Origin: Butyricimonas paravirosa
GTDB lineage: Bacteria; Bacteroidota; Bacteroidia; Bacteroidales; Marinifilaceae
Direction of reading: 5' to 3'
Assembly: GCF_032878955.1 (NCBI RefSeq)
Contig: NZ_CP043839.1
Span: 4,898,001 to 4,962,000 of the forward strand
Length of the DNA stretch: 64,000 bases
Numbering within the stretch: the first letter of the stretch is position 1; every line of letters starts with the position of its first letter. The notes beneath the pieces were generated by a model. It saw only the letters and a list, made by a program, of their open reading frames with translations. It did no database searches and was not told where the DNA came from. Made by a program: the position numbers and the translations under genes. Shown piece by piece: positions 34,904 to 43,782 of this stretch.

Positions 34904-36040
34904 ATGGAAGATAAATATCAGATTTGTACTAATTGTGTGATGGATACAACCGATTCAAAAATTGTCTTTGATGAGAATGGTGTTTGTGATCATTGCAACA
35001 CGTTTAACAAGGATATAAAACCTTTTTGGAATCAACGTGATGGTGATAAACGTAAATTGTATGATATCGTAAATAAGATAAAGGAATGGGGGAAAGGTAA
35101 GGATTATGATTGTTTGTTGGGTATGAGTGGAGGAATAGATAGTTCTTATTTACTATATTATGCTGTAGAGGAGTTAGGTTTGCGTCCTTTGGTATTCCAT
35201 ATTGATACTGGCTGGAATACGGATTTGTCGATTTATAATGTTCATACTCTTGTTGAGAAATTAGGAGTGAAACTTCATACTGTAACTATTGATTGGGAAG
35301 AGATGGCTGATTTACAATTGGCATTTTTTAAATCAGGCGTGCCACATATAGATACACCTCAAGATCATGCTTGTTTCGCAACAATGTATCAGTTCGCTTC
35401 TAAATATAATATTCCTTACATATTAACAGGAGGAAATTATTCAACAGAGTGTATAAGAAATCCGAAAGAATGGATGTATTATCAATCAGATGTACGTCAA
35501 TTGAAAGATATTCATAAAAAATTTGGAACTAAACCTTTGAAAAAATTTCCATTGACGAATATTTTGTGGCATAAATTTTATTTGCCTTATATAAAAGGGG
35601 TTCGATTAATACGAATGTTAGATTTGATCCCGTATAATAAGGAGGAAGCTATTCGTACTTTAGAAGAAAAATTTGGTTATCAAAAATATCCTCAAAAACA
35701 TTTTGAGGATTTCTTTACGAGATGGTATGAATCTTATTGGCTTTATGAAAGATTTGGGTATGATGTGAGAAGGGTACAATTGTCTAGTTTGATTCTTACA
35801 GGACAGATTAGTAGAGAAAAAGCTTTAGATATATTAGCAACAAAACCATACGATGTCTCTTCTATAGATAAAGATACTGCTTATATTGCAGAGAAACTAG
35901 GTGTGTCTTATCAAGAAATTATGAGTTATATGGTGTTAGATAAAAAGACGTATAAAGATTATAAATCTCAACAGTCGATTTATAACGTAGGGACATCCAT
36001 ATCACGTTTGCTAGGTATAGAAAAGGGAGGAAAAAGATAA
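34904..36040 (+). CDS. N-acetyl sugar amidotransferase (WbpG-like)
   Basis: The 378 residues begin with a zinc-type motif (CTNCVMDTTDSKIVF, then GVCDHC) and a PP-loop (LLGMSGGIDSSYLLYY near residue 75), and contain HACFATMYQFASKY and LTGGNYSTECIRNPKEW, the signature of WbpG/PseA-type amidotransferases. In Pseudomonas WbpG works with HisH- and HisF-like partners to make acetamidino sugars such as ManNAc3NAmA. Neither partner is found in this window, so the nitrogen source or the product may differ. The gene marks the return to less AT-rich DNA. Confidence 0.9.
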   Translation: MEDKYQICTNCVMDTTDSKIVFDENGVCDHCNTFNKDIKPFWNQRDGDKRKLYDIVNKIKEWGKGKDYDCLLGMSGGIDSSYLLYYAVEELGLRPLVFHIDTGWNTDLSIYNVHTLVEKLGVKLHTVTIDWEEMADLQLAFFKSGVPHIDTPQDHACFATMYQFASKYNIPYILTGGNYSTECIRNPKEWMYYQSDVRQLKDIHKKFGTKPLKKFPLTNILWHKFYLPYIKGVRLIRMLDLIPYNKEEAIRTLEEKFGYQKYPQKHFEDFFTRWYESYWLYERFGYDVRRVQLSSLILTGQISREKALDILATKPYDVSSIDKDTAYIAEKLGVSYQEIMSYMVLDKKTYKDYKSQQSIYNVGTSISRLLGIEKGGKR

Positions 36041-36048
36041 TATTGAGC

Positions 36049-38169
36049 ATGAAACAAATTATACAAGATCTTAAGTCGGGAGCGACAGTTTTGGAAGAAG
36101 TTCCGGTTCCACAGGTAAAGAGTGGCTATGTGTTGATTCAAACAACTAGAACGTTAGTTTCGTTGGGAACGGAACGGATGTTGGTTGAGTTTGGGAAGGC
36201 GAATTTGATTGATAAGGCTCGGCAGCAACCGGATAAGGTGAAACAGGTGTTGGATAAGATTAAGACGGATGGATTGCAACCGACTTTGGAAGCTGTATTT
36301 AATAAGTTGGGACAACCTCTTCCATTAGGATATTGTAATGTGGGGAAAGTTGTAGCTGTGGGAAGAGGTGTAACGGAGTTTGTGGTTGGAGATCGGGTGG
36401 CTTCCAATGGAAATCATGCGGAGTATGTTTGTGTTCCCAAGAATTTGGTGGCTAAGATTCCGGATAATGTGACGGATGAAGAGGCTACGTTTACGGTGAT
36501 TGGTTCTATCGGTTTACAAGGGATTCGTTTGTTAAATCCTCAACTGGGGGAGTGTGTTGTTGTTGTTGGATTGGGATTGATTGGATTGGTTGCGGCAGAA
36601 TTACTAAAGGCAAATGGCTGTAAGGTGATCGGGGTAGATTTCGATCAACAGAAGGTGGATATTGCAAAAAATAAAGGTATATATGCGATTAATCCTAAGA
36701 ATGGGATTGATCCTGTGAAATATGTTGAAGAGATAACCGGAGGTGTTGGAGCGGATGGAGTGCTTATTACAGCTTCAGCTAAAGGAGATGAGGTGATTCA
36801 TCAAGCTTGTTTAATGTCTCGCAAGAGAGGGCGTGTGGTGTTGGTAGGTGTGATCGGGTTAAACATGAGAAGAGATGATTTTTATAAAAAAGAGTTATCT
36901 TTTCAGGTATCCTGTTCGTACGGTGCCGGAAGATATGATGACGAGTATGAAAATAAAGGACATGATTACCCGTTAGCCTATGTGCGATGGACGGAAAAGA
37001 GAAATTTTGAAACGATACTTGGTGCAATATCATCTAAGATACTGGATGTACAACCTCTGATTACGGAAGAGGTGGATCTGGCCAATTATGCGGAGATCTA
37101 TGGAGATATGCGTAAACATGGATCGATAGCTTCAATCTTAAAATTTCCGGTGGATTCAACCATTGAGAGAGTTGTTCCTGTTGGGGAGAATCGTGTGATG
37201 GTTGGAAGTGGTAAGTTAGGAATTATTGGGGCCGGGAATTTTGCATCTGCAACAATTATTCCTGCATTGCAAAAAGTAAATGCTCCAATAAAATATATTG
37301 CCAGTGCGCAGGGATTGACAGCGAAAGTTTTAGCCAAGAAAGCCAAAGCGGAGAATGCGACTTCTGATTATCGTGTCATGTTGAATGATCCGGAAATAAA
37401 TATGGTAATTATTACAACAAGACATAATTTACATGCTTCGATGGTGATGGAAACTTTGGAGGCAGGTAAGAGTGTTTTTGTTGAAAAACCGCTTTGTTTG
37501 AACGAGGAGGAATTACAAAATATAGAAAATGCGTACATGAAGGCGAACGACAAAATAACGCTGACCGTTGGTTTTAATCGTCGTTTTTCTCCGTTTGCGG
37601 TAAAAATGAAAGCATTGGTTGGTGGTGGACCTAAAAATATCGTGGCAACAATGAATGCCGGATATATTCCGCTAGAAGTGTGGGTGCAAGATATGGAAGT
37701 GGGGGGAGGACGTATTATAGGTGAAGCTTGTCATTTTATTGATTTGTGTTCTTTCCTTGCCGATAGTAAGGTGATCGCTGTTTGTATGAATGCATTGGGA
37801 GAGAACCCGCAAGAGAATACAGATAACGTTTCGATTTTATTGAAATATGAAAATGGTACGAATGCCGTGATTAATTATTTTGCTAATGGGTCGAAATCTT
37901 ATGCGAAAGAGCGTGTCGAGGTATTCTCGCAAGAAAAGGTGTTGGTGTTGGATAATTGGAGGAGACTGGAAGGGTTTGGCGTGAAAGGATTCTCAAAAAT
38001 GACGGGGACGATGGATAAAGGACATAAACGTCAATTTGCTTTATTGAATGAGAGGGTGCAGAAGGGAGGAGAGGCATTAATTCCATTTGAAAGTATTGTA
38101 AATACGACTCGTGCTTCTTTTGCTTGTATCGAAAGTTTAAAGAAGAAGGCTTGGGTTGAGATTAGATAA
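36049..38169 (+). CDS. Fused zinc-type dehydrogenase and Gfo/Idh/MocA oxidoreductase
   Basis: Residues 1 to about 365 are a medium-chain, GroES-like dehydrogenase (LGYCNVGKVVAVGRGV, VGDRVASNGNHAEYV, VVVGLGLIGLVAAELLKANG). From about 385 a Gfo/Idh/MocA domain follows (LGIIGAGNFASATIIPALQK, EAGKSVFVEKPLCLNEEEL, GGGRIIGEACHFIDLCSF). The ATG at 36049 is used in place of an upstream TTG. Such two-domain proteins occur beside heparinase-like genes in polysaccharide loci, as here, but the sugar substrate is not established. Confidence 0.9.
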   Translation: MKQIIQDLKSGATVLEEVPVPQVKSGYVLIQTTRTLVSLGTERMLVEFGKANLIDKARQQPDKVKQVLDKIKTDGLQPTLEAVFNKLGQPLPLGYCNVGKVVAVGRGVTEFVVGDRVASNGNHAEYVCVPKNLVAKIPDNVTDEEATFTVIGSIGLQGIRLLNPQLGECVVVVGLGLIGLVAAELLKANGCKVIGVDFDQQKVDIAKNKGIYAINPKNGIDPVKYVEEITGGVGADGVLITASAKGDEVIHQACLMSRKRGRVVLVGVIGLNMRRDDFYKKELSFQVSCSYGAGRYDDEYENKGHDYPLAYVRWTEKRNFETILGAISSKILDVQPLITEEVDLANYAEIYGDMRKHGSIASILKFPVDSTIERVVPVGENRVMVGSGKLGIIGAGNFASATIIPALQKVNAPIKYIASAQGLTAKVLAKKAKAENATSDYRVMLNDPEINMVIITTRHNLHASMVMETLEAGKSVFVEKPLCLNEEELQNIENAYMKANDKITLTVGFNRRFSPFAVKMKALVGGGPKNIVATMNAGYIPLEVWVQDMEVGGGRIIGEACHFIDLCSFLADSKVIAVCMNALGENPQENTDNVSILLKYENGTNAVINYFANGSKSYAKERVEVFSQEKVLVLDNWRRLEGFGVKGFSKMTGTMDKGHKRQFALLNERVQKGGEALIPFESIVNTTRASFACIESLKKKAWVEIR

Positions 38170-38195
38170 TTTTGTCGGATTGTTCTTTGAAATAA

Positions 38196-39758
38196 ATGTC
38201 AACTTTTAGTAAGATTGATATACTATGGAATACGGTTAAGTACTTAAAACCGATTCAGTGGCGTTATCGTGCTAAGTTGTGGTGGCAACGATTCTTTCCA
38301 CAAAAATTGCAATCATTAGATACGACTCCTGATAGGCAAATATTGAATTTTGTACCGTCGATCCCGAATGAAATCACGTATTTAGGTGACAATACTTTTC
38401 AATTTTTAAATTTGCAGAAATCTTTTGGAGAGCAAGTTGATTGGGAATTTGTTGAGTTTGGAAGATTGTGGGGATATAATTTGAACTATTTTGAGTTTTT
38501 GAATCAAAAAGGTATAGACGTGAGGGAAGGGAAAAAATTGATTCAAGATTTCATTCAACATCTTCCAAAAGCCAGAATGGGGATGGAGCCTTACCCTTTG
38601 TCATTAAGGTCTATAAATTGGATTCGTTTTTTGTCGTGTAATGGTATAAATGATGTTGATATTGATGCTGTTTTATACGCACAATTGAAATTGTTAATCC
38701 ATAAACTTGAATATCATTTGTTAGGAAACCATTTGTTGGAAAATGGTTTTGCATTATTGTTCGGAGCTTATTATTTTAATGATCCAGTTTTCTATAAGAA
38801 GGCAAAAGCGATACTGATACCGGAATTGCAGGAACAGGTGTTGGGTGATGGAGGGCATTTTGAGAGGAGTCCAATGTATCATTGTATCATGTTGTATCGG
38901 GTGTTAGATTGCTATAATTTGGTACGTAATAATGCTTTGTTCGGAAAGGAGTTGGAAGATACTCTGAAAGAAAAGGCAGAGGTTATGTTGGGGTGGTTGG
39001 AAAAAGTTGTTTATAGTGATAGAAGGATTCCACTACTGAATGATGCAGCGGTGGGAATAGCCCCGACAGCCAAGGAATTAAATGAATATGGCCAACGATT
39101 GGGGATATTTTGTGGTAAAAAAGTGAGATTGAAAGAGTCCGGGTATCGGAAGGTTCAATGGGGAAAGTTCGAATTGTTTATTGATGTAGGGGAAGTTGGA
39201 CCGGATTATCAGCCGGGGCATGCACATGCGGATACATTTAGTTTTGAGTTATATATCAATGGCCGGCCTGTCATTGTCGATACCGGAACTTCCACGTACG
39301 AGGTAAATAATACTCGTTTTTATGAAAGAAGTACTGCGGCTCATAATACGGTGGTTGTATCCGGACAAAATTCCAGTCAGGTTTGGGCGGGACATCGTGT
39401 GGCTCGACGGGCAAGGGTTAAAGTCCTTTGCGATGAAGAAGAACGTGTTATTGCCGTGCATGATGGCTATAAACGTTTGAGGTGTTTGCATACCCGTAAA
39501 GTGGAAAAGATGAAAGAACATATTCGGATTGTTGATGAAATTGATTGTGAGGGGATGGCTTATTTACATTTTATGCCGAAAGAGAATATCGTTTTAGATG
39601 GCAACAGGCTTCTCGGATCGGATTATTGTATAGAGTTCAAAGGGGCCCGTGAGATTGAACCATTCACGTCTATGTACGCTTCCGAATTTAATAAAAGAGA
39701 AGAAAGACGAAGCTTCCGTGTTTCTTTTGATAGGAGGCTAGAGACTATTATACAATGA
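38196..39758 (+). CDS. Heparinase II/III-like protein
   Basis: The N-terminal alpha/alpha toroid (GRLWGYNLNYFEFL, LGNHLLENGFALLFGAYYF, HFERSPMYHCIMLYR) and the C-terminal beta-sandwich with GHAHADTFSFELYINGRPVI, then DTGTSTYE, match heparinase II/III family proteins. No signal peptide is apparent, so unlike secreted lyases it probably acts in the cytoplasm or is an uronate-modifying homologue, perhaps an epimerase. It overlaps the next gene by 4 bases. Confidence 0.87.
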   Translation: MSTFSKIDILWNTVKYLKPIQWRYRAKLWWQRFFPQKLQSLDTTPDRQILNFVPSIPNEITYLGDNTFQFLNLQKSFGEQVDWEFVEFGRLWGYNLNYFEFLNQKGIDVREGKKLIQDFIQHLPKARMGMEPYPLSLRSINWIRFLSCNGINDVDIDAVLYAQLKLLIHKLEYHLLGNHLLENGFALLFGAYYFNDPVFYKKAKAILIPELQEQVLGDGGHFERSPMYHCIMLYRVLDCYNLVRNNALFGKELEDTLKEKAEVMLGWLEKVVYSDRRIPLLNDAAVGIAPTAKELNEYGQRLGIFCGKKVRLKESGYRKVQWGKFELFIDVGEVGPDYQPGHAHADTFSFELYINGRPVIVDTGTSTYEVNNTRFYERSTAAHNTVVVSGQNSSQVWAGHRVARRARVKVLCDEEERVIAVHDGYKRLRCLHTRKVEKMKEHIRIVDEIDCEGMAYLHFMPKENIVLDGNRLLGSDYCIEFKGAREIEPFTSMYASEFNKREERRSFRVSFDRRLETIIQ

Positions 39759-40921
39759 AAATTTTATTCTTAACTTTTTATTTTGAACCGGATCTTTGTG
39801 CCGGGTCATTTCGTAATACACCGTTATTTCGAGAGTTATTACGCCAGATGGATGAGAAAGATTGGATTCATGTGATTACGACACAACCGAATCGTTATCA
39901 GTCTTTTCATGTCGAGGGGCAAGCGAGGGAAATTGGTGATAATTATAAGATAGATCGGATTCGTATTCCGGAACACAAGAGTGGCTTTGTTGATCAAGCT
40001 CGTTCTTTTCGGGTGTTTTATAAAGAGGCGTTGCGATTGGCGGGAAGAGAGCGTTATGATTTAGTGTATGCTTCTTCTTCAAGATTGTTTACTGCTTTTT
40101 TAGGTAGAAGAATTGCTGGAAAACAGGGTATTCCTTTGTATTTGGATATACGAGATATTTTTGTTGATACGATCAAGGATGTATTCAAGGGGAGGGAGGT
40201 GATCCGGATTCCGGCCGGGATTTGTTTTGAATGGATTGAACGATATACATTTTCGGGGGCCAAGCATATTAATTTAGTTTCGGAAGGATTTAAAACGTAT
40301 TTCGAAAAATACAGAAAACCTGTTTATTCGTATTTTACGAATGGAATAGATGATATTTTTCTTGATGTCCCGAAGTCTAAGCGGCAAGCTGCTGAAGTGA
40401 AAGTTATTACTTATGCCGGAAATATCGGGAGTGGACAAGGATTAGAAAAGGTAATCCCAATGGCAGCTAAAAAATTAGGAGATCGCTATTTTTTCAGGAT
40501 TATCGGGGATGGTGGAATTAAGACATTGTTGAAAGATAGAATAAAAGAATTGGGAGTTCGTAATGTGGAGTTGTTAGATCCGGTGTCAAGAGAAAAATTG
40601 ATAGGGTATTATAATGATTCTGATTTTCTGTTTTTGCATTTGAATGATTTGGAGGCATTTAAAAAAGTGCTTCCGTCAAAATTGTTTGAATATGCGGCAT
40701 TTGACAAGCCTATTATAGCGGGCGTTGGCGGTTATGCTAGTCAATTTATTCGAGAAAATTTGAGTAATTATATATTGTTTGCACCAACTGATGTTGAGAG
40801 TATGGTGGAACAAATATTGAAATTTGACAGAGGGAATCAAGAACAGGGTGATTTTGTTAACAAGTTTGCCCGGAAAAATATAATGAAAGAGATGGCACGC
40901 TCTATTCTTGAGTGTCGTTAG
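39755..40921 (+). CDS. Glycosyltransferase family 4 (WbuB-like)
   Basis: This 388-residue GT-B protein begins MKILFLTFYFEPDLCAGSFR and contains YLDIRDIFVDTIKDVF, ITYAGNIGSGQGLEKVIPMA and LPSKLFEYAAFDKPIIAGV, matching GT4 enzymes of the WbuB type, which often transfer HexNAc sugars such as FucNAc. It overlaps the heparinase-like stop (ATGA) and precedes the sugar reductase gene. Confidence 0.88.
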   Translation: MKILFLTFYFEPDLCAGSFRNTPLFRELLRQMDEKDWIHVITTQPNRYQSFHVEGQAREIGDNYKIDRIRIPEHKSGFVDQARSFRVFYKEALRLAGRERYDLVYASSSRLFTAFLGRRIAGKQGIPLYLDIRDIFVDTIKDVFKGREVIRIPAGICFEWIERYTFSGAKHINLVSEGFKTYFEKYRKPVYSYFTNGIDDIFLDVPKSKRQAAEVKVITYAGNIGSGQGLEKVIPMAAKKLGDRYFFRIIGDGGIKTLLKDRIKELGVRNVELLDPVSREKLIGYYNDSDFLFLHLNDLEAFKKVLPSKLFEYAAFDKPIIAGVGGYASQFIRENLSNYILFAPTDVESMVEQILKFDRGNQEQGDFVNKFARKNIMKEMARSILECR

Positions 40922-40939
40922 TTTTATGGGTGTATATTT

Positions 40940-41899
40940 ATGAATATTCTTATTACAGGAATCCACGGTTTCGTGGGTTCTAATCTTGTGTCGTCTTTAA
41001 AAGAGCGGCATGTTCTTTATGGTTTGGATATTGTTGCCCCGGAAAAAGAGGGGGTAATGAGGACGTATTCGTGGGAAGAATTGGAGAGAATAGAGGGGAT
41101 AGATGCGATTGTTCATTTGGCAGGGAAGGCGCATGATACGAAAAATGAGGCGTTGGCGGAGACGTATTTTACGATAAATACGGGATTGACACAGAAGGTA
41201 TTTGATTTTTTCATGAAGTCTTCGGCGAAGAAGTTTATTTTCTTTAGTTCGGTGAAGGCGGCAGCGGATTTTGTGGTGGGGGATAAGTTGACGGAGGAGG
41301 TGATCCCGACTCCGAAGGGCCCCTACGGGGAAAGTAAGATTGCGGCGGAGAATTACATACTAGAACAATTGAAAATTGAAAATGGAGAATTGAAAATGCA
41401 GGGGAAGAAGGTGTATATTTTGCGACCTTGCATGATTCATGGGCCGGGGAATAAGGGGAATTTGAATTTGCTGTATAGTGTGGTGAAGAAAGGGTTACCG
41501 TGGCCGTTGGGGGATTTCGAGAACAGGAGGTCGTTTACTTCGGTGGATAATCTTTGTTACGTGGTGAATGGATTGATTGAAAAGGAGGTCCCGTCAGGGA
41601 TTTATCACATGGCGGATGATGAGGCGTTGTCGACGAACGAGTTGATCCGGGAGATGTGTGAGGTGATGGGGAAGAAGGCGCATATTTGGCGGATGAATAA
41701 GGGGTTGATGAAGGAGTGTGCGGGGTTGGGGACTTTGTTACGTTTGCCGTTGAATTTGGAGCGGTTGAAGAAATTGACGGAGAATTATGTTGTCTCGAAT
41801 GAGAAGATCAAGAGGGCATTGGGTATTGAGCGGATGCCGGTGACGGCGGTGGAGGGATTGAGGAAGACGATAAGGTCGTTTACTAATTGTAAATTTTAG
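40940..41899 (+). CDS. NAD-dependent epimerase/dehydratase (probable UDP-4-keto-sugar reductase)
   Basis: The short-chain dehydrogenase fold shows ILITGIHGFVGSNLVSSL for NAD(P) binding and the catalytic YGESKIAAE. It resembles WbpV-type reductases that make QuiNAc or FucNAc for a WecA-like transferase, and such a transferase lies downstream. Two oddities: residues LEQLKIENGELKMQGKK contain an in-frame copy of the AT-rich ATTGAAAATTG repeat (41374-41398), and the protein ends CKF at AAATTTTAG, another repeat word. The repeats appear to have invaded the coding region without breaking it. Confidence 0.85.
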   Translation: MNILITGIHGFVGSNLVSSLKERHVLYGLDIVAPEKEGVMRTYSWEELERIEGIDAIVHLAGKAHDTKNEALAETYFTINTGLTQKVFDFFMKSSAKKFIFFSSVKAAADFVVGDKLTEEVIPTPKGPYGESKIAAENYILEQLKIENGELKMQGKKVYILRPCMIHGPGNKGNLNLLYSVVKKGLPWPLGDFENRRSFTSVDNLCYVVNGLIEKEVPSGIYHMADDEALSTNELIREMCEVMGKKAHIWRMNKGLMKECAGLGTLLRLPLNLERLKKLTENYVVSNEKIKRALGIERMPVTAVEGLRKTIRSFTNCKF

Positions 41900-41989
41900 A
41901 TTTTAAATTGAGCGATTGTAAATGCTGGATAGTTGGAGATTATTTGTTCCAAACCTTCGAGTAAATATACGTGATATAGAAAAAAATCT

Positions 41990-41997
41990 TATATTTG
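41990..41997 (+). promoter_or_regulatory. -7 box for the toxin-antitoxin pair
   Basis: TATATTTG matches TAnnTTTG, 21 bases upstream of the antitoxin ATG at 42019. The pair can therefore be transcribed independently of the capsule operon. Confidence 0.5.
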
Positions 41998-42018
41998 TAG
42001 TAATAAATACTCAACAGG

Positions 42019-42273
42019 ATGGAAACGATGAATTTGGATTCAATGCGGGTGAATATATTCAAGGAGCTGATGACTTTGGATAAAAATAATTTGCAAAAGT
42101 TATATGCTTATATATTAACTTTAACAAAGAGGAAGGAAACTGTAGAGGTGACTTTGTTGGAAGAAATGTTGGATGCTAATGCTGAGTATGCTTTAAAGGC
42201 CCACGAGAGAGGAGACGTTTACACAACCGAAGACGTGAAAAATTATATAGAAGACCAGCTTGGATGGAGGTAA
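42019..42273 (+). CDS. Probable antitoxin of a RelE/ParE module
   Basis: This is a small acidic helical protein of 84 residues (LMTLDKNNLQKLYAYILTLT; TEDVKNYIEDQLGWR). Its reading frame overlaps the RelE/ParE-like toxin gene by 10 bases, the classic antitoxin-first arrangement. The sequence itself shows no clear DNA-binding fold, so the role rests mainly on context. A second ATG at 42028 is possible. Confidence 0.7.
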   Translation: METMNLDSMRVNIFKELMTLDKNNLQKLYAYILTLTKRKETVEVTLLEEMLDANAEYALKAHERGDVYTTEDVKNYIEDQLGWR

Positions 42274-42584
42274 TTTGGACGAAAAAGGCAATAGAAAGTT
42301 TTAAAGAATTGGCTTTTTATTTAAATAATTCTTTCGGAAAAGATATTACAGCTTCTATTATTGGAAAAGTGACAAGGCGTGTAAATGATCTTTTGCGAAA
42401 TCCTTTGTTAGGGAAGGAGTATGAGTCTAGTAATTTTTTGAAATATGAATTTCGGTTCTTTGTAATTAATAAACAAACCAAAGTTTTTTATTTTATTCAA
42501 GGTGAGTTTGTTTATATCGTGTTGGTGTTTGATGTTCGTCAGGATATCCGAAGAATTCATGAGATGTTATCTTCTATAAAATAA
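42264..42584 (+). CDS. RelE/ParE family toxin
   Basis: The 106 residues start EVIWTKKAIESFKELAFYL and contain RRVNDLLRNPLLGKEYE, FRFFVINKQTKVFYFIQG and VLVFDVRQDIRRI, the pattern of ParE/RelE-fold toxins in Bacteroidetes. Such toxins inhibit gyrase or cleave mRNA; which applies here cannot be told. It is placed between two glycan-synthesis genes at the right end of the capsule locus, where it may stabilise the locus. Confidence 0.82.
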   Translation: MEVIWTKKAIESFKELAFYLNNSFGKDITASIIGKVTRRVNDLLRNPLLGKEYESSNFLKYEFRFFVINKQTKVFYFIQGEFVYIVLVFDVRQDIRRIHEMLSSIK

Positions 42585-42641
42585 GTTTTCCTGTTTCTTT
42601 AATAAATTAAAATTGGAGTCTGTTTTATTATTTTAGTTTCC

Positions 42642-43598
42642 ATGTTGTATTATTTGGTGGTATTTGTGGTGCTACTGGGGGTAGAGTTGCTCTATTTTCG
42701 GGTGGCGGACTATTTTAATATTATTGACAAGCCGAACGAGAGGAGTTCTCACACGAGGATTACGTTGCGGGGAGGGGGAATTGTGTTTTACGTGGGGGCA
42801 TTGGTTTATTTTGTGGCTAGTGGGTTTAGTTTTCCGTGGTTTATGTTGGGGTTGACGTTGATTGCCGGGGTGAGTTTCGTGGATGATGTGCGATCCGTGA
42901 CGCAACGGGTGAGGCTGGTAGTGCATTTTGTGGCGATGCTATTGATGTTTTACCAGTGGGGAATGGTGTCATTGCCTTGGTGGTACGTGTTGGTGGCTTT
43001 GGTTGTCTGCACGGGGATCATTAATGCTTATAATTTCATGGATGGAATTAACGGGATCACGGGAGGGTATAGTCTGGTGGTGTTGGGAGGATTGGCATAC
43101 GTGAATGGATGGGTTGTTCCTTTTGTTGACGAGAAGATGATTTACACGATGATGGTGGCGGTGTTGGTGTTTGATGGGTTTAATTTCAGGCGGAAAGCGA
43201 AGTGCTTTGCCGGGGATGTGGGGGCGGTGAGCATTGCTTTCGTGATTTTGTTTTTACTGGGGCGGTTGATTTTGGAAACGGGGGATTGGAGTTATATTAT
43301 ATTTTTGGCGGTTTACGGGGTGGATAGTGTACTGACAATCATACATCGGTTGATGTTACACGAGAATATCGGGTTACCGCATCGGAAGCACATGTACCAG
43401 TTGATGGCGAACGAGTTGAAGATTCCTCACGTGGTGGTTTCTTTGGTGTATATGGGGGTGCAAGCCGTGATAGTAGCGGTTTATCTGGCTATGCCGGGGA
43501 TGCATTATGCCTGTTTGGGAGGAAGTGTTGCCGTATTGGGAATAGGGTATGTGTTGTTTATGAGAAAGTATTTCAAATTACATTTGGTGATAAAGTGA
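42642..43598 (+). CDS. WecA/MraY-like undecaprenyl-phosphate glycosyl-1-phosphate transferase
   Basis: This 318-residue protein has about ten membrane helices and polyprenyl-phosphate transferase motifs: PNERSSHTRITLRGGGIVFY, GVSFVDDVRSVTQRVRL, NAYNFMDGINGITGGYS, CFAGDVGAVSIAF and HRKHMYQ. It probably starts repeat-unit assembly by attaching a HexNAc-1-phosphate to undecaprenyl phosphate, using the product of the reductase two genes upstream, as WbpL does with WbpV. A strong terminator follows, marking the end of the locus. Confidence 0.92.
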   Translation: MLYYLVVFVVLLGVELLYFRVADYFNIIDKPNERSSHTRITLRGGGIVFYVGALVYFVASGFSFPWFMLGLTLIAGVSFVDDVRSVTQRVRLVVHFVAMLLMFYQWGMVSLPWWYVLVALVVCTGIINAYNFMDGINGITGGYSLVVLGGLAYVNGWVVPFVDEKMIYTMMVAVLVFDGFNFRRKAKCFAGDVGAVSIAFVILFLLGRLILETGDWSYIIFLAVYGVDSVLTIIHRLMLHENIGLPHRKHMYQLMANELKIPHVVVSLVYMGVQAVIVAVYLAMPGMHYACLGGSVAVLGIGYVLFMRKYFKLHLVIK

Positions 43599-43623
43599 TT
43601 TGAAATTTTGTATAAAGAATTGA

Positions 43624-43648
43624 GCCTCGGAAATTCCGGGGCTTTTTT
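43624..43648 (+). terminator. Terminator at the end of the capsule locus
   Basis: GCCTCGG (43624-43630) pairs with CCGGGGC (43636-43642), with one wobble, and TTTTTT follows directly. It lies 26 bases after the WecA-like stop. Confidence 0.75.
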
Positions 43649-43675
43649 GTTTATAAATACGATGAAATTCGAGGT

Positions 43676-43754
43676 GATTCCGAAAAAGTTGAAGAATTTT
43701 TGGAATTGATTCCGAAAAAGTTGAAGAATTTTTGGAATTGATTCCGAAAAAGTT
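43676..43754 (+). repeat. 32-bp direct tandem repeat before the AAA ATPase gene
   Basis: Copies of a 32-base unit start at 43676, 43708 and 43740 (unit begins GATTCCGAAAAAGTTGAAG); two copies are complete and the third is cut after about 15 bases. The repeat ends 28 bases before the ATPase start codon. There are no spacers, so it is not a CRISPR array. Confidence 0.85.
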
Positions 43755-43782
43755 GTATTTTTGGAGCAAATATAAAGCAATT

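Noticed and set aside
43676..43754. CRISPR array
   Set aside because: The 32-base units are directly adjacent with no unique spacers, and no cas genes are present.
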